From contig NZ_NEUE01000078.1 of assembly GCF_002910905.1 (NCBI RefSeq), positions 1 through 35,974 of the forward strand: a DNA stretch of 35,974 bases, in the 5' to 3' direction. The position numbers were made by a program, and so were the translations under genes. Shown piece by piece: positions 6,656 to 15,089 of the stretch (its first letter is position 1; the number at the start of each line of letters is the position of its first letter). The notes under the pieces are model-generated. The model saw only the letters and a program-made list of their open reading frames with translations, was not told the origin of the DNA and made no database searches. The DNA comes from Streptomyces sp. SM11 (GTDB lineage: Bacteria; Actinomycetota; Actinomycetes; Streptomycetales; Streptomycetaceae).

Positions 6656-7660
6656 GTGACGGGGAACGTGACCGAAGCGATCGTCATGGACGGCGTGCAC
6701 AAGCGGTACGGGGAGAAGCGCGCCCTGGACGGACTGGACCTGACCGTCGGCAGCGGAACGGTGCACGGAGTGCTCGGCCCCAACGGGGCGGGCAAGACCA
6801 CCGCCGTGCGGATCATGTCGACGCTGCTGCGCCACGACGCGGGCCGGGTGACCGTGGCCGGCCTCGACGTCCGTGAGCGGGCGGGTGAGGTGCGGCGCCG
6901 GATCGGGCTGCTCGGGCAGCACGCGGCGGTGGACGAGCAGCTCGGCGGGCGGCAGAACCTGGAGATGTTCGGGCGGCTGTACCACCTGGGCGCACGCCGG
7001 GCGGGCAGCCGGGCGGACGAGCTGCTGGAGCGGTTCGGCCTCGCGGACACCGGGCGCAAGGCCGTCAAGCAGTACAGCGGCGGCATGCGCAGGCGCCTCG
7101 ACCTGGCCGCGTCGCTGATCACCGACCCGGACGTGCTGTTCCTGGACGAGCCGACCACCGGCCTCGACCCGCGCGGCCGGACCGAGGTGTGGGACGCGGT
7201 GCGGTCCCTGGTCGGCGGTGGCGCCACGGTGCTGCTGACCACGCAGTATCTGGACGAGGCGGACCAGCTGGCCGACCGGATCTCCCTGGTCGACGGCGGC
7301 CGGGCGGTCGCCGAGGGCACCCCCGACGAGCTGAAGGCCCTCGTCGGCGGCGACCGGATCGACGTCGTCCTGCGCGACGCGTCCCGGCTGGTGGAGGCGG
7401 CCGCCCTGCTCGGCGGCCCGGACCTGACGGTGGACGCCGACCGGCGGCGGATCGGCGCGCCCGCCCCGGACCGGATGGCGGCCCTGACCCGGACGGTACG
7501 GGTGCTGGAGGAGGCGGGCATCGAGGCGGAGGACATCGCGGTGCGCCGCCCGACCCTGGACGAGGTGTTCCTGACCCTCACCGGGCAACCCGCCGGCGAA
7601 CGGACCGTACAGAAGGCAGACAAGGCAGACAAGGCGGACCAGGCGGAGGTGGCGGCATGA
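6656..7660 (+). CDS. ABC transporter ATP-binding protein, DrrA-like (drug exporter)
   Basis: Encodes 334 residues. GTG 6656 follows an AAAGGGG/GGAAGG ribosome binding region. Visible motifs are Walker [14 protein letters not shown], signature [12 protein letters not shown], Walker [14 protein letters not shown] and the switch region [14 protein letters not shown]. The C-terminal domain is the DUF4162 type found in DrrA-family daunorubicin-resistance ATPases. It would power the permease encoded immediately downstream, with ATGA stop/start overlap indicating translational coupling. The operon is controlled by PadR sites upstream. The extreme C-terminus is a KADKADKAD tail made by a 9-bp DNA repeat. 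Confidence 0.92.
   Translation: MTGNVTEAIVMDGVHKRYGEKRALDGLDLTVGSGTVHGVLGPNGAGKTTAVRIMSTLLRHDAGRVTVAGLDVRERAGEVRRRIGLLGQHAAVDEQLGGRQNLEMFGRLYHLGARRAGSRADELLERFGLADTGRKAVKQYSGGMRRRLDLAASLITDPDVLFLDEPTTGLDPRGRTEVWDAVRSLVGGGATVLLTTQYLDEADQLADRISLVDGGRAVAEGTPDELKALVGGDRIDVVLRDASRLVEAAALLGGPDLTVDADRRRIGAPAPDRMAALTRTVRVLEEAGIEAEDIAVRRPTLDEVFLTLTGQPAGERTVQKADKADKADQAEVAA
7613..7648 (+). repeat. 9-bp tandem repeat in the 3' end of the ATPase gene
   Basis: AAGGCAGAC occurs twice in tandem, then AAGGCGGAC and a degenerate CAGGCGGAG. It encodes [12 protein letters not shown] near the end of the protein. The repeat is in frame, so copy-number slippage would only lengthen or shorten the charged tail. Confidence 0.7.
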
Positions 7661-8523
7661 GCGCGGCGACGGCGGCGGCGGTACCCGGCCGGAGCGGCGG
7701 CGAGCGCGGCGGCCCCGGGCCCGGCGGGGCGGGGGCTTCCTCGCGGATCGGCTGGGCGCTGACCGACTCCTGGACGATGACCCGCCGCGAACTGGCGCAC
7801 TGGGCCCGGCAGCCGGTCGAGGTGCTCGTCGGCCTGGTCTTCCCGGTGATGCTGCTCCTGATGTTCACGTATCTGGCCGGCGGCGGCCGGGGCGTGGACG
7901 GCGACCCCACCGAGTTCCTGGTCCCCGGGATGCTCGCGCTGACCATGGTCTTCGGCCTGGAGGGCACGATGCTCGCGGTCACCCAGGACCTCGGCAAGGG
8001 CGTCATCGACCGCTTCCGCTCGATGCCGATGGCCCCGGGGGCCGTCCTGGTCGGCCGCAGCACCGCGGACATGCTCCAGTCGACGGCGGCGCTCGCGGTG
8101 ATGACCGGGGTCGGGTACGCGGTCGGCTGGCGCTTGCACAACGGGGCCGCCGCCGCCCTGGGGGCGATGGGGCTGCTGCTCCTGCTGCGGTTCGCGATGC
8201 TCTGGGTCGGCATCCTGCTCGCCATGGTGGCGGGGCGGCCGGAGATGGTCTCGGCGGTCCAGATCCTCATCTGGCCGGTCGGCTTCCTCTCCAACGTGTT
8301 CGCCGCCCCCGGGTCGATGCCGGGCTGGCTGGGCGCGGTGGTCGAGTGGAACCCCATGTCGGCGACGGCCACCGCCGTACGGGAGTTGTTCGGCAACCCG
8401 GGCGGCGCGACCGGCTCCTGGGCCGCCGAGCACGCCCAACTTCTCGCGGTGCTCTGGCCGGTGGCCATCGTCGCGGTGTTCTTCCCGCTGGCGGTGGTGA
8501 AGTTCGCGCGGCTCAGCCGGTAG
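7657..8523 (+). CDS. ABC-2 type permease, DrrB-like
   Basis: Encodes 288 residues; ATG 7657 overlaps the ATPase stop (ATGA). A Gly/Ala-rich cytosolic start is followed by [22 protein letters not shown] and about six transmembrane segments, including [36 protein letters not shown] and a final [19 protein letters not shown]. The EFLVPG and FRSMPM blocks are characteristic of DrrB/ABC-2 membrane subunits. It forms the exporter with the upstream ATPase; the substrate is probably a lipophilic drug or natural product, not identifiable from sequence. It converges on the glutamate decarboxylase gene with an 11-bp gap. Confidence 0.9.
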   Translation: MSAATAAAVPGRSGGERGGPGPGGAGASSRIGWALTDSWTMTRRELAHWARQPVEVLVGLVFPVMLLLMFTYLAGGGRGVDGDPTEFLVPGMLALTMVFGLEGTMLAVTQDLGKGVIDRFRSMPMAPGAVLVGRSTADMLQSTAALAVMTGVGYAVGWRLHNGAAAALGAMGLLLLLRFAMLWVGILLAMVAGRPEMVSAVQILIWPVGFLSNVFAAPGSMPGWLGAVVEWNPMSATATAVRELFGNPGGATGSWAAEHAQLLAVLWPVAIVAVFFPLAVVKFARLSR

Positions 8524-8534
8524 GAGCGGCGTGG

Positions 8535-9962
8535 TCAGTGGTGGAAGGCCGTCGGGGCCGACCGGTCGTGACTCAACGGATGCTTCTGGGCCCGCAGCTC
8601 GGGCAGCAGCAGCTTCAGGTCCTCGACCAGCAGCTCGGCCAGGTCGGAGGAGAACCCGTTGCGGCAGACCACTCGCAGCACCGACAGGTCCTGCCGGTTG
8701 GCGGGGAAGGTGTACGCGGGCACCAGCCAGCCGTGCTCCCGCAGCCGGCGCGACACGTCGAACACGTCGTACGCGTGGACGTCGCTGTTCGTCGTGAAGG
8801 CGAACACCGGCAGCTCGTCGCCCCGGGTGAGCAGCCGGAAGTCGCCCAGATCCTCCACCGCGCGGGCCAGCGCGCGGGCCACGTCCCGGGAGGCCTGCTG
8901 GACCGCCCGGTAGCCGTCGTGCCCGAGGCGCAGGAACGTGTAGTACTGCGCGACCACCTGCGCCCCGGGCCGGGAGAAGTTCAGCGCGAACGTCGGCATG
9001 TCGCCGCCCAGGTAGTTGACCCGGAAGACCAGCTCCTCCGGCAGCGCGTCCGCCGTCCGCCACAGCGCCCAGCCGACCCCCGGGTAGACGAGGCCGTACT
9101 TGTGGCCCGAGGTGTTGATCGACGCCACCCTCGGCAGCCGGAAGTCCCACACCAGGTCCGGGTCGAGGAAGGGCGCCACCATCGCGCCGGACGCCCCGTC
9201 CACGTGGACCGGGATGTCGAGGCCGGTGCGCTCCTGGAGGGCGTCGAGGGCCGCGCAGAGCTCGGCGACCGGCTCGTAGGACCCGTCGAAGGTGGAGCCG
9301 AGGATGCCGACGACCCCGATGGTGTTCTCGTCGCAGAGCTCGGCGGCGGCTTCCGGGTCCAGGTGGAACCGCTCGCCCTCCATCGGGACGAGCCGGGCCT
9401 CCACCTCCCAGAAGGTGCAGAACTTCTCCCAGCAGACCTGCACATTGACGCCCATCACCAGATTGGGCCGCGCCGTCGCCGGATAGCGGTCCGCGTTCCG
9501 CTTCGCCCAGCGCCGCTTCAGGGCGAGCCCCGCGAGCATGCACGCCTCGCTCGATCCGGTGGTCGAACACCCTACGGCCGCCCTCGGATCGGGCGCGTTC
9601 CACAGGTCGGCGAGCATCGCCACACAGCGCCGCTCCAGTTCGGCGGTGCGCGGGTACTCGTCCTTGTCGATCATGTTCTTGTCCCGGCACTCGCCCATCA
9701 GGACGTCGGCCTGCGGCTCCATCCAGGTGGTGACGAACGTGGCCAGGTTGAGCCGGGAGTTGCCGTCGAGCATCAGCTCGTCGTGGACCAGCCGGTACGC
9801 CGTCAGCGGCGGCAGCGGCCCGTCGGGCAGCCGGTGCCGGGGCGGCGCGGTGTTCATCGCGGCCGTCGGGTCCGCCTCGCCGAAGAACGGGTTCAGGGCG
9901 AGCCTGCGCCGCTCATCGGAGGGTTCGTCCTGTTCCGGATGGGCACCGCGGTGGAGCGGCAT
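8535..9962 (-). CDS. Glutamate decarboxylase (PLP-dependent)
   Basis: Encodes 475 residues, the normal length for Gad. ATG 9962 has GAGAGGGG upstream. It converts L-glutamate to GABA and CO2 in the cytosol. Family marks are LNLATFVTTWMEP, the phosphate-binding TTGSSEACMLAGLALKRRW, the PLP-ring Asp in VHVDGASGA (about 255) and the Schiff-base Lys in NTSGHKYGLVYPGVGW (about 288). No glutamate/GABA antiporter gene is next to it, so a role in acid resistance is not supported by context; GABA-shunt metabolism is as likely. It is a single-gene unit facing the DrrB-type gene. Confidence 0.93.
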   Translation of the reverse strand: MPLHRGAHPEQDEPSDERRRLALNPFFGEADPTAAMNTAPPRHRLPDGPLPPLTAYRLVHDELMLDGNSRLNLATFVTTWMEPQADVLMGECRDKNMIDKDEYPRTAELERRCVAMLADLWNAPDPRAAVGCSTTGSSEACMLAGLALKRRWAKRNADRYPATARPNLVMGVNVQVCWEKFCTFWEVEARLVPMEGERFHLDPEAAAELCDENTIGVVGILGSTFDGSYEPVAELCAALDALQERTGLDIPVHVDGASGAMVAPFLDPDLVWDFRLPRVASINTSGHKYGLVYPGVGWALWRTADALPEELVFRVNYLGGDMPTFALNFSRPGAQVVAQYYTFLRLGHDGYRAVQQASRDVARALARAVEDLGDFRLLTRGDELPVFAFTTNSDVHAYDVFDVSRRLREHGWLVPAYTFPANRQDLSVLRVVCRNGFSSDLAELLVEDLKLLLPELRAQKHPLSHDRSAPTAFHH

Positions 9963-10260
9963 GGGGGAAGCCCCTCTCTCGGCCGACGCGGTCGGGACAG
10001 TATCGGTTCAAAGCGGTATGCAACCGAATGAAGCGTTACGTCAACGCATGAAGCCGACGATACGGATGCTCGCGGTGTCCCGCGCGCCGGGTCGAGCCGT
10101 CCCCGCCCCCGTAGCCCGTTCCCCGCAGCCGCCGGGCCGGGGCGGCCGGAGAATGAGGGGGAGCGGGCGACGGGGGCGCGGGGGGTTCGGAGACAGCCAC
10201 CGGCTCACCACAGAGTCGGAAAACGGGCTAAAGCCCCATCGGCTACCCGGTGGCGCCGCA
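9963..10260. promoter_or_regulatory. Gap with probable glutamate decarboxylase promoter
   Basis: On the minus strand TACTGT (10002-9997) is a possible -10 and TTGCAT (10023-10018) a possible -35, but the 15-bp spacing is short. Just beyond is an inverted repeat, GCGTT-ACGTC-AACGC, at 10033-10047, a candidate operator. The remainder to 10260 is GC-rich non-coding sequence, with GGGCTAAAGCCC at about 10225-10236 as a weak hairpin after the YbjQ-like gene. I see no gene here. Confidence 0.3.
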
Positions 10261-10626
10261 TCACACCTTGCTGATCACCGCCGCCGTCCCGTACGCGCAG
10301 ACCTCCGTCCCCACGTCCGCCGCCTCGGTGACGTCGAAGCGCATCATCAGGACCGCGTTGGCGCCCCGGGCCCGCGCCTGCTCCACCAGCCGCTCCATCG
10401 CCTGGTTGCGGGTCTCGACCAGGGTCTTGGTCAGCCCTTTCAGCTCGCCGCCGATCATCGACTTCAGCCCGGCGCCGATCTGGCTGCCGAGGTGGCGCGA
10501 CCGCACGGTCAGCCCGAAGACCTCACCGATGACCTGCGTCACCTGATACCCCGGTACGTCGTTTGTGGTGACGACCAGCACGTCCGCCTGGGCGGTCTGC
10601 CCGCCGCCGAACTCCTCAATGCCCAT
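10261..10626 (-). CDS. YbjQ/UPF0145 family protein (putative heavy-metal-binding domain)
   Basis: Encodes 121 residues. ATG 10626 is chosen because AGGAGGT lies ten bases upstream; the open frame continues further but without initiation signals. Typical family blocks are VLVVTTNDVPGYQVTQVIGEVFGLTVRSRH, GAGLKSMIGGELKGLTKTL, ARARGANAVLMMRFDV and EVCAYGTAAVI. The family forms small homo-oligomeric rings; a metal-binding role has been suggested but the function is not established. It is transcribed alone, divergent from the dedA-like gene. Confidence 0.88.
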   Translation of the reverse strand: MGIEEFGGGQTAQADVLVVTTNDVPGYQVTQVIGEVFGLTVRSRHLGSQIGAGLKSMIGGELKGLTKTLVETRNQAMERLVEQARARGANAVLMMRFDVTEAADVGTEVCAYGTAAVISKV

Positions 10627-10776
10627 GTTCGTGGCACCTCCTGCGATCAGCTTCGGCCTACTCCGCAGGATGCGCATTCCCGCTGTGCGCCACCGGAACC
10701 AAGGGCGTTCACCGGGCGTCGGTAGCTTCGGTTGCCGCGCGGCCCCCACCACACACGTCACCCTGGAGCCTGACCC

Positions 10777-11499
10777 TTGAATACGCTTGCCCTCGGCCCG
10801 AGCTGGCTGGACCCGGACTATCTGCTCAACACGTTCGGCCTCCCCGGCCTCCTCCTCATCGTGTTCGCCGAGTCCGGACTCCTGATCGGCTTCTTCCTGC
10901 CCGGCGACTCCCTGCTGTTCACCACAGGGCTGCTGGTCACCACCGGCCAGCTGAAGTATCCGCTCTGGCTCGTCTGCACTCTGATCGCCGTCGCCGCGAT
11001 TCTCGGCGACCAGGTGGGCTATCTCTTCGGCCGCAAGGTCGGCCCGGCCCTCTTCAAGCGCCCGGACTCCCGTCTCTTCAAGCAGGAGAACGTGGAGAAG
11101 GCCCACGAGTTCTTCGAGAAGCACGGCCCGAAGTCCCTGGTCCTGGCACGCTTCGTGCCCATCGTCCGCACGTTCACGCCGATCATCGCGGGCGTCAGCC
11201 GGATGAACTACCGCCTGTTCGTCATCTACAACGTCGTCGGCGCGCTTCTGTGGGGCGTCGGCGTCACCGTGCTCGGCGCCGTGCTCGGCAAGATCGACTT
11301 CGTGCACGAGCACATCGAGAAGATCCTCGTCCTGATCGTGCTCATCTCCGTGGTGCCGATCGTGATCGAGGTCCTCCGGGCCCGCAGCGAGGGCAAGAAG
11401 GCCGCTGCCGCCGAGGCGGCGGCGGGCGGCGACGGCCCGCCGGCGGATGCCCTGCCCCACGGGCTCGTCGGGCCGGGCTCAGCCCCGCCTGGAGTCTGA
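10777..11499 (+). CDS. DedA family integral membrane protein
   Basis: Encodes 240 residues. The start is TTG 10777, with GGAG eight bases upstream; no ATG or GTG gives a complete N-terminus. Landmarks of the DedA/SNARE-associated fold are FAESGLLIGFFLPGDSLLF, ILGDQVGYLFGRKVG and the conserved RFVPIVRTFTPIIAGVSRM, whose Arg residues are needed in characterised DedA proteins. Four to five membrane segments precede a charged, Ala/Gly-rich C-terminus. DedA proteins contribute to envelope homeostasis; some transport undecaprenyl phosphate or other lipids. The gene converges on the DUF368 gene, another candidate lipid-carrier translocase, and the two 3' ends share a 30-bp repeat. Confidence 0.9.
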   Translation: MNTLALGPSWLDPDYLLNTFGLPGLLLIVFAESGLLIGFFLPGDSLLFTTGLLVTTGQLKYPLWLVCTLIAVAAILGDQVGYLFGRKVGPALFKRPDSRLFKQENVEKAHEFFEKHGPKSLVLARFVPIVRTFTPIIAGVSRMNYRLFVIYNVVGALLWGVGVTVLGAVLGKIDFVHEHIEKILVLIVLISVVPIVIEVLRARSEGKKAAAAEAAAGGDGPPADALPHGLVGPGSAPPGV

Positions 11500-11532
11500 G
11501 GCGGCCGGGCTCAGTCCCGCCCGGAGCCCGAG
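11471..11532. repeat. 30-bp direct repeat spanning two convergent gene ends
   Basis: Bases 11471-11500 and 11503-11532 match in 26 of 30 positions, beginning GGCCGGGCTCAG. The first copy holds the dedA-like stop codon and the second the last codons and stop of the DUF368 gene. The four differences are all C/T changes on the plus strand. Confidence 0.7.
11485..11504. terminator. Hairpin between dedA-like and DUF368 genes
   Basis: CCGCCT (11485-11490) pairs with AGGCGG (11499-11504) around an 8-base loop, lying across the 11-bp gap between convergent stops. Additional GGGCT/AGCCC pairing is possible in both repeat copies. Likely bidirectional termination. Confidence 0.45.
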
Positions 11533-12509
11533 GGGACGCGCGCGTGCCGACCGCGCTTGGGTGCGGCGGCCGACGGCTCCGCCTTCTTGCCCTGAGCCCG
11601 GTGCTCCACCACCAGCACAGCGATCACCACGGCGGCGCCGAGCACGAACAGAGCGCAGGTCAGGCCGACCGAGCCGCTGGGGGCGAGGAGCCCGCGGTCA
11701 TCGTCCTGCCAGGGCCACAGCGCGCGCAGTGAACCAGCCATCAGACCGGTCATCACGACCAGCGTCATGTGGTGGTAGTTCGCCAGCAGCCACTTCAGCA
11801 GCTTGACGAAGAGCGCGAGCCCCACCACACAGCCCAGCGCGAAGGCTGCGAGATAGCCGAAGTCACGCTCGTTGACGGCCTCGATCGTCGGCTCGTACAG
11901 GCCCATGGTCAGCAGCAGGAACGAGCCGGAGATACCGGGAAGGACCAGCGCGCAGATCGCGATCGAGCCGGCCAGCGCGACCACCACGGGGTGGGTCGGC
12001 ATCTCGCCGGGCGGCAGCCCCGTCAGGGTGAAGGCGCCCAGCGCGACGACCACGCAGAGCGCGTAGTTCCCGACGGTCCAGCGCTTTCCCGAGCCTGAGT
12101 ACGGCACCCACAGGGAGGCCAGCACCAGACCGAAGAACAGGGCGTACGCGAACTGGGGGTGCTCCTCGACCAGGGGCGCGATCAGCTTGGCCGCGAGCAC
12201 CAGGGCCACCGCCATGCCCGCCAGGAGCGGAAGCAGCACCGTCCAGTCGACGTTCCTCAGCTCGGCCCTGGCGCGCGCGGTCCCCCGGCCGCGGGGCAGG
12301 TCGGACGCGCCCATGCGCAGCGCGCTGGTGATGTGACCGGCGCCGTCGATCAGCTTCTCGTACACGCCGGTGATCAGTGCGACGGTGCCGCCGCTGACGC
12401 CGGGGACGGCCTCCGCGGTGCCGATGAGAGCGCCACGGAAGGCGTTGAAGACGTGGTGGCCGGATGGCTTCGCCATGATCTCCTGTTTCGACTGTCGGCT
12501 CTCGGCCAT
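11511..12509 (-). CDS. DUF368 family membrane protein
   Basis: Encodes about 332 residues from ATG 12509. ATG 12476 (MAKPSGHH) is an alternative with AGGAG only three bases upstream. The family signature NAFRGALIGTAEAVPGVSGGTVALITGVYEKL comes first, and a second related PGISGSFLLLTMGLYEP block about 150 residues later reflects the internal two-fold repeat of this family. Eight or so hydrophobic segments follow, and the tail is basic. Some DUF368 proteins have been reported as undecaprenyl-phosphate translocases, and DedA proteins share that role in other bacteria; the convergent DedA gene makes this link attractive but it is inference. It lies 107 bp downstream of the ThrE-type exporter gene on the same strand. 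Confidence 0.87.
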   Translation of the reverse strand: MAESRQSKQEIMAKPSGHHVFNAFRGALIGTAEAVPGVSGGTVALITGVYEKLIDGAGHITSALRMGASDLPRGRGTARARAELRNVDWTVLLPLLAGMAVALVLAAKLIAPLVEEHPQFAYALFFGLVLASLWVPYSGSGKRWTVGNYALCVVVALGAFTLTGLPPGEMPTHPVVVALAGSIAICALVLPGISGSFLLLTMGLYEPTIEAVNERDFGYLAAFALGCVVGLALFVKLLKWLLANYHHMTLVVMTGLMAGSLRALWPWQDDDRGLLAPSGSVGLTCALFVLGAAVVIAVLVVEHRAQGKKAEPSAAAPKRGRHARVPSGSGRD

Positions 12510-12525
12510 GGTTCGGCTCTCGGCC
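12495..12525. repeat. 13-bp direct repeat around the DUF368 start
   Basis: TCGGCTCTCGGCC occurs at 12495-12507 and again at 12513-12525, flanking the ATG. One copy is in the first codons and the other where the ribosome binding site should be, so this start lacks a normal Shine-Dalgarno sequence. Confidence 0.6.
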
Positions 12526-12616
12526 TTGAGGGGAGCAGGCGACCATCCTAGGCGCCGCGCCGCAGTGGCCGTACGAGCAGGGGTCGGCAGGCGGAACGGA
12601 CGGGACCGCTGCTTCC

Positions 12617-14317
12617 TCAGAACCCCCGGGTCCGCTTCGCCGCCCGCCGGCTCGCCCCACCGACCGCGCCCGGCACCCCCATGAACAGCCGGGAGATCTC
12701 GCTCCCCAGGTTCACCCCGATCGCGATGGCCAGCGCCGTCGCGACCGCCGTCGACAGCGAGGTGAGGCCCCGGTTCACTTCGTTCTGGGCCACGCCCAGC
12801 AGACCGAAGTACGTCGCCGAACCGGGCAGCAGCGGTCCGATCGCCGCTGTGATGTACGGCAGCGAGGACGTGTACCGGTAGCGCGAGAACAACTGGCCGA
12901 ACAGCCCCACCAGCCCGGCCGCCACAGCCGTCGCCGCGACCGGCGAGATGTCCCCGGTCCGGGCCATCGCCCCGAAGACGATCCAGGCCACGCCCCCGTT
13001 GAGGGTGACCGCCAGCACGGTGGACCGCTCCTGCTGGAGCAGCACCGCGAAGGCCAGGCTCAGCGTCATCGACACCAGGATCTGAAGGGCCGGCCGGTCG
13101 TTGGGGATGAACTTGGCCTCGGGGTTGAGCTGGGCCCCCAACTGCACCCCGAGGTACAGGATGATCAGCACGCCCGCGACGATCCCGATGAAGAAGTACA
13201 TGACCTCCAGGAGCCGGGCCGAGGCGGTGATGTAGTAACCGGTCAGCCCGTCCTGCACCCCTGCCACCAGCGCCCGCCCCGGCAGCAGCGCGAACAGCCC
13301 ACCGGTGATCACCGCGGACGGGCGGATGTCCGTCAGATGGGTCAGTGTCAGCGCCACCCCCATCGCGGCGGGCGGCATCGCGGCCACCGTGAACTGGTAG
13401 AACTCCGGCAGCCCGCGCCCGGCGCACAGCCACGCGAGCCGGTCGCCGAGCATCGCGCCCGCCGCCGCCACGACGAACACCAGCGCGCCACCGCCGACCA
13501 GCACGGAGGCCGAACCGGCCAGCAGCCCGGCCGCCGCCGTCAGCACCCAGCCCGGGTACGGGTGGCGATTGCGGCGGATCTCCGCGAGCCGCCGGTACGC
13601 CTCCTCCAGCGAGACCTCGGTGTCCGTGCTGGTGATGTCGTCGACCAGCCGGAACACGGCCGCCAGCCGGGTGTAGTCGGTGCCCCGGCGGCGTACGGTA
13701 CGGCTCGCCGTCACCGGGTCGTCGACCAGCGACGGCTGGTGCGAGATGGACAACAGCGTGAACGTGACCGTCGGCTCGCTCCGGTCGAGCCCGTAGGACC
13801 GGGTCACCGCGAACATCGCCGCCTCGACGTCCTCGGCGCCCTCGCCACCCGCCAGCAGCAGCTCCCCGATACGCAGCGTCAGGTCGAGCACGCGCGGCAC
13901 GGCGGGACCCGTGTCGTCGTCGGTGTGCTGGATGGTGTCCGGCGCCGGGCGCTCGGTCACCGGCATCCGCAGCATCGTGCGCATCCGGTCCTGCCAGGGC
14001 GCCTCCTTGGTCAGCCTGACCATCGGACTGCCCTGCGCCGGGGTGAACGCGGGAGGCGCCTGCTGGGCCTTGTACGTGCTCGGCGGGGTGAAAGCGGAAC
14101 TCAACGTGTCGGAGTTCGTACCGCCCCCGGAGCCGCTGCCCGACGGGGCCGGAACGCCCGGTTCCTGGTGCACACCGGTCGGCAGCGCGAACTCGGACGT
14201 CGGATGGTCCTCCTCGGGCGGCGACGCCGGATGGCTCGTCCCCGCGGGCGGGGCGAAAGCGCTCCGCGCCTCGTCGGACTGGGGCTTCTGGTCCTCAGGA
14301 CCGCCCGATTCCGCCAC
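12617..14317 (-). CDS. Threonine/serine exporter family protein (ThrE-like) with long disordered N-terminus
   Basis: Encodes about 566 residues from GTG 14317, which has GAGG seven bases upstream; an upstream start at 14440 is less likely. Residues 1-140 are Pro/Ser/Gly-rich and apparently disordered, with recurring AFxPP-like motifs (SAFAPPA, SEFALPT, SAFTPPS, PAFTPAQ). The ThrE cytosolic domain begins at RVLDLTLRIGELLLAGGEGAEDVEAA (about 141) and passes into two membrane modules of about ten helices (DUF1212 and DUF3815/ThrE_2). ThrE of Corynebacterium exports threonine and serine by proton motive force; substrate here is assumed by homology. It follows ppa on the same strand, separated by a strong terminator. 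Confidence 0.88.
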   Translation of the reverse strand: MAESGGPEDQKPQSDEARSAFAPPAGTSHPASPPEEDHPTSEFALPTGVHQEPGVPAPSGSGSGGGTNSDTLSSAFTPPSTYKAQQAPPAFTPAQGSPMVRLTKEAPWQDRMRTMLRMPVTERPAPDTIQHTDDDTGPAVPRVLDLTLRIGELLLAGGEGAEDVEAAMFAVTRSYGLDRSEPTVTFTLLSISHQPSLVDDPVTASRTVRRRGTDYTRLAAVFRLVDDITSTDTEVSLEEAYRRLAEIRRNRHPYPGWVLTAAAGLLAGSASVLVGGGALVFVVAAAGAMLGDRLAWLCAGRGLPEFYQFTVAAMPPAAMGVALTLTHLTDIRPSAVITGGLFALLPGRALVAGVQDGLTGYYITASARLLEVMYFFIGIVAGVLIILYLGVQLGAQLNPEAKFIPNDRPALQILVSMTLSLAFAVLLQQERSTVLAVTLNGGVAWIVFGAMARTGDISPVAATAVAAGLVGLFGQLFSRYRYTSSLPYITAAIGPLLPGSATYFGLLGVAQNEVNRGLTSLSTAVATALAIAIGVNLGSEISRLFMGVPGAVGGASRRAAKRTRGF

Positions 14318-14427
14318 TGCTCGACCTCGTTCCTCCTCGACCGCATGTCCCTGGGCCTGTGTCCCGTCGCACGCCTGCCCAGTATGGCCACCGGCATGGG
14401 CCCGGGCGCGCAGAAGTGCGGACAGCG

Positions 14428-14465
14428 GAACGGGCGGCACACCCGTGAAGGTGTACCGCCCGTTC
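14428..14465 (-). terminator. Terminator after ppa
   Basis: GAACGGGCGG (14428-14437) pairs with CCGCCCGTTC (14456-14465), continued after one mismatch by ACACC/GGTGT around a CGTGAA loop. The 16-position stem is 44 bp past the ppa stop. No U-run follows. Confidence 0.75.
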
Positions 14466-14508
14466 CGAGACGGCCGTCCGGCTCACGAACGGAACCGGAA
14501 GAAGGACG

Positions 14509-15003
14509 TCAGTGCGCGCCACCCTGTGCCTCAAGACGCTTGTACGAGGCCTCGATCTCGGCCTCCGCCTCGGTACGGCCGACCCAGTCGGCGCCCTCGA
14601 CGGACTTGCCCGGCTCCAGGTCCTTGTAGACCTCGAAGAAGTGCTGGATCTCCAGGCGGTCGAACTCCGACACGTGGTGGATGTCGCGCAGGTGCTCCAC
14701 CCGCGGGTCGGACGCCGGGACGCAGAGCAGCTTGTCGTCGCCGCCCGCCTCGTCGGTCATCCGGAACATGCCGATGGCACGGCACTTGATGAGGCATCCG
14801 GGGAAGGTCGGCTCGTCCAGAATGACCAGCGCGTCCAGCGGGTCGCCGTCCTCGCCGAGGGTGTTCTCGACGAAGCCGTAGTCGGCCGGGTAGCTGGTCG
14901 AGGTGAAGAGTCGACGGTCCAGGCGGATCCGACCGGTCTCGTGGTCCACCTCGTACTTGTTCCGCGAACCCTTCGGGATCTCGATGGTGACGTCGAACTC
15001 CAC
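14509..15003 (-). CDS. ppa: Inorganic pyrophosphatase (family I)
   Basis: Encodes 164 residues. GTG 15003 is chosen because GGAGGA lies seven bases upstream and the protein then begins [20 protein letters not shown], the normal start of actinobacterial family I enzymes; an ATG at 15018 lies upstream of that and overlaps the ribosome binding site. The active-site block [20 protein letters not shown] carries the metal-binding Asp residues, and [14 protein letters not shown] is the conserved C-terminal block. It hydrolyses pyrophosphate to two phosphates in the cytosol, pulling biosynthetic reactions forward. It is divergent from the carboxypeptidase gene with an 86-bp shared promoter region. 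Confidence 0.96.
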   Translation of the reverse strand: MEFDVTIEIPKGSRNKYEVDHETGRIRLDRRLFTSTSYPADYGFVENTLGEDGDPLDALVILDEPTFPGCLIKCRAIGMFRMTDEAGGDDKLLCVPASDPRVEHLRDIHHVSEFDRLEIQHFFEVYKDLEPGKSVEGADWVGRTEAEAEIEASYKRLEAQGGAH

Positions 15004-15089
15004 GGGTGGCTCCTCCATGATCAACACATACGACTGGTGATTAAGTGTCCCCCACGCAGAAGAGTGCTCGCGAAAGGGGCTGGTCAACG

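Noticed and set aside
6628..9690. Very long open frame (about 1000 codons) on the minus strand
   Set aside because: It lies antisense to the exporter genes and partly in a different frame of the glutamate decarboxylase gene, with Arg/Gly/Pro-rich meaningless translation. It is a by-product of high GC.
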